A stretch of 60,000 nucleotides of DNA. Source: Owenia fusiformis. Taxonomy: Eukaryota > Annelida > Polychaeta > Sabellida > Oweniidae. Made by a program: the position numbers and the translations under genes. Location of the stretch: positions 32,730,166 to 32,790,165 of the forward strand of contig CAIIXF020000011.1 of assembly GCA_903813345.2 (NCBI GenBank). Reading direction: 5' to 3'. The notes below the pieces were generated by a model that saw nothing but the letters and a program-made list of their open reading frames with translations, searched no databases and had not been told where the DNA came from. Of the stretch, positions 58,481 through 60,000 are shown piece by piece. Positions within the stretch are counted from its first letter, which is position 1; each line of letters begins with the position of its first letter.

Positions 58481-59119
58481 TTGAATGGTAACAATATAAT
58501 TTGCAATAGATATACATACCTTCATGTATATTGTTTTAAAAAACACTTCAAACACTTGTTTTGTCCTTGGTATCATGTTTCCAGAGTGAAATGAAACATC
58601 TTTCCGAACCTCATTGGAACAAAACGACATAAACACAACATGTTTACATGTAGGTCTCTCAATATTGTAATTGTACAAAGGAAATTTTGGTTAATTTCAA
58701 AAAAGTATCTTGTTAATGAAATAAAAGGTTTTTCTTGATTTTTATCTATTTTGGGGGGATTTTGTTACAATTTTTTGAATACTTTTTTAAAATCAACCAA
58801 AAATTACTTTGTATAACTTAATATTGAGAGGTCTAAAAACATGTTGTATATGCTATTTTGTTCCAACAAGGTTCGGAAAGACATTTTATTTTATTCTCAA
58901 GAATTGGTAGAAAGGAGCAAAAACAATTGCACTAAAAAAACAAAAAATGTTAACAAAAACAGTTATATAAAATATTTCTACATAATTTTCGCATTAAATT
59001 GTTGTCAATCAGTCAACATTACATAAAATACCATGTTTTCTTTACAGAATGTTTTCAATGATTGGTTTAAGAGAAAAACATTGTTGAATTCAGTTCTCCA
59101 TATCGATACCTATCCTTTG
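58481..59119 (+). repeat. dispersed repeat, copy 2 (fold-back form)
   Basis: Copy of 4511-4953 with additional sequence. 58597-58668 (CTTTCCGAACCTCATTGGAA … ACAACATGTTTACATGTAGG) is the inverted counterpart of 58820-58889 (ACATGTTGTATATGC … TTCCAACAAGGTTCGGAAAG), so the central 290 bp can fold back. Confidence 0.75.
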
Positions 59120-59304
59120 AAGCTATCTATTGCGAAATGCAACGTGATATTAAAAGTTAGTTATTAGTTTTTATGGTTTCTTTATTTTACTTTACAAATT
59201 TATCTACAAATGACATTAAAATGATATTAAAAGCGCATCCTCAATTGAAACTAAGATAACCAGGGAGCAACACACTAGATGCCATTAGAAATAATCTTGA
59301 ATTA

Positions 59305-60000
59305 CACTCTCCTCTATAAGTTTGGCAACCTTAGCTCCCCCATTGAACTACGTGTTAAAGCCTCTTTACGTTTGAATTTTTATTTACTTTACCTGCGATC
59401 GAAATAACTTATAATATTGATGGAAACGTAATTTGACCTTATTTCCAATTCCTAAAAATTTTCTCATTTTTTCCTCAATTACAATAGGTCGAAGATTTAT
59501 GATAAATTTGATGAATTTTTGAAAATCGTCATTCCCATATACTCCAATGGGAAATGGAGGGTTCGGGGCAAATCAGAAATCAGGATATGTTTTCAGTAAA
59601 AAGATTCAGCAAAAATATTTTATATAGAAAATTGAATTGTTCAACTTTTTTTGTACACTAAGTGTTTGGTTTATTTGATGAATACTAAAGTTACAGCGCT
59701 TCAAAGTCATTTTTTAAAAAAAAATTCGCCTCCTTTGTTATTTCAATCGGAGAGGTTTTTTGAAAAACAATTTTGACTTTAACATTAGCCCTATAACATT
59801 GTTGAACCTGAAGAAACATATCAATTTTTTGTTAAATAAAGTTAGCAAATTCAATTGCCTGCTTAACTCATTTTTTGCAAGGACTCGGATGGATGGATAT
59901 TCTGTCATATAACTTGTTGCAAATCTACCATTTCCCATTGGTTAACATGGGAATGTCGATTTTCAAAAATTCATCAAATTTATCATCAATTTTCGACTTA
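59305..60000. mobile_element. mariner-family M element, cut by the window end
   Basis: TA then CACTCTCCTCTATAAGTTTG, followed by the full family-M terminal repeat (about 59305-59600). The right terminal repeat starts at about 59927 (ACCATTTCCCATTGGTTAAC, complement of CCAATGGGAAATGG at 59549) and runs past 60000. The interior is only about 270 bp, so this is a short non-autonomous form. Confidence 0.85.

Noticed and set aside
1-60000. CRISPR arrays, operons, bacterial signals
   Set aside because: The regular short repeats here (29, 21 and 44 bp) are contiguous minisatellites without unique spacers, and the DNA is eukaryotic in organisation.

Overview
This is AT-rich eukaryotic DNA, almost certainly from a marine invertebrate genome. 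It has no bacterial gene packing, several splice-compatible junctions, and many small inverted-repeat elements. The short palindrome TACATGTA recurs, and there are two copies of a repeat that resembles the bivalve 'pearl' family (tandem core plus an ACGG/ACAG microsatellite). Together these favour a bivalve or other lophotrochozoan, but this is only a guess and an echinoderm or hemichordate is not excluded. No conserved host gene could be recognised; the window reads as a deep stack of mobile elements, tandem arrays and their relics.

Layout. 0-4.5 kb: mostly unassigned, with a decayed non-LTR reverse transcriptase fragment (minus strand). 4.5-10.6 kb: a decayed 5.7-kb inverted-repeat element that carries a higher-order repeat array, a 29-bp minisatellite and an intact 240-codon reading frame with two CxxC...HxxC zinc-binding modules. 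11-14 kb: a pearl-like repeat, then a 297-bp segment with GC box, CCAAT box, CRE, TATA box and splice donor, bounded by AAACT direct repeats. 14.4-20.5 kb: nested MITEs (mariner-type, Harbinger-type, GC-rich, palindromic). 22-26 kb: one weak inverted-repeat element and unassigned DNA. 26.4-29.3 kb: a young 2,844-bp transposon with perfect 69-bp inverted ends starting CAC and a 5-bp duplication AACAT; it encodes a two-exon C2H2 zinc-finger protein. 30-37 kb: TTAA-flanked palindromic MITEs and a mariner-family element carrying a second, inserted mariner with a recognisable dead transposase. 37.7-47.75 kb: a 10-kb region bounded by ~300-bp inverted repeats, holding a palindromic array and a ~540-bp tandem array. 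48-50.4 kb: a TTAA MITE split by a pearl-like repeat. 51.4-54.2 kb: a 680-bp long palindrome, then a Mutator-like foldback element inserted into a 44-bp minisatellite with a 9-bp duplication. 54.5-57.5 kb: a 3-kb inverted-repeat element with a ~345-bp satellite and a Cys-rich protein relic. 58-60 kb: an ORF1-like relic, a dispersed repeat and a mariner-family element running off the end.

The elements do not form a pathway. What ties them together is nesting, which gives relative ages, and sharing of segments: the 5.8-6.6 kb monomer is the end of the 10-kb element, and the right flank of the 5.7-kb element recurs in the 3-kb element. The best candidates for something undescribed are the 26.4-29.3 kb transposon and its gene, the 5-10.6 kb element with its duplicated zinc module, the promoter-bearing cassette at 13.2-13.5 kb, and the 53.3-54.0 kb Mutator-like foldback.
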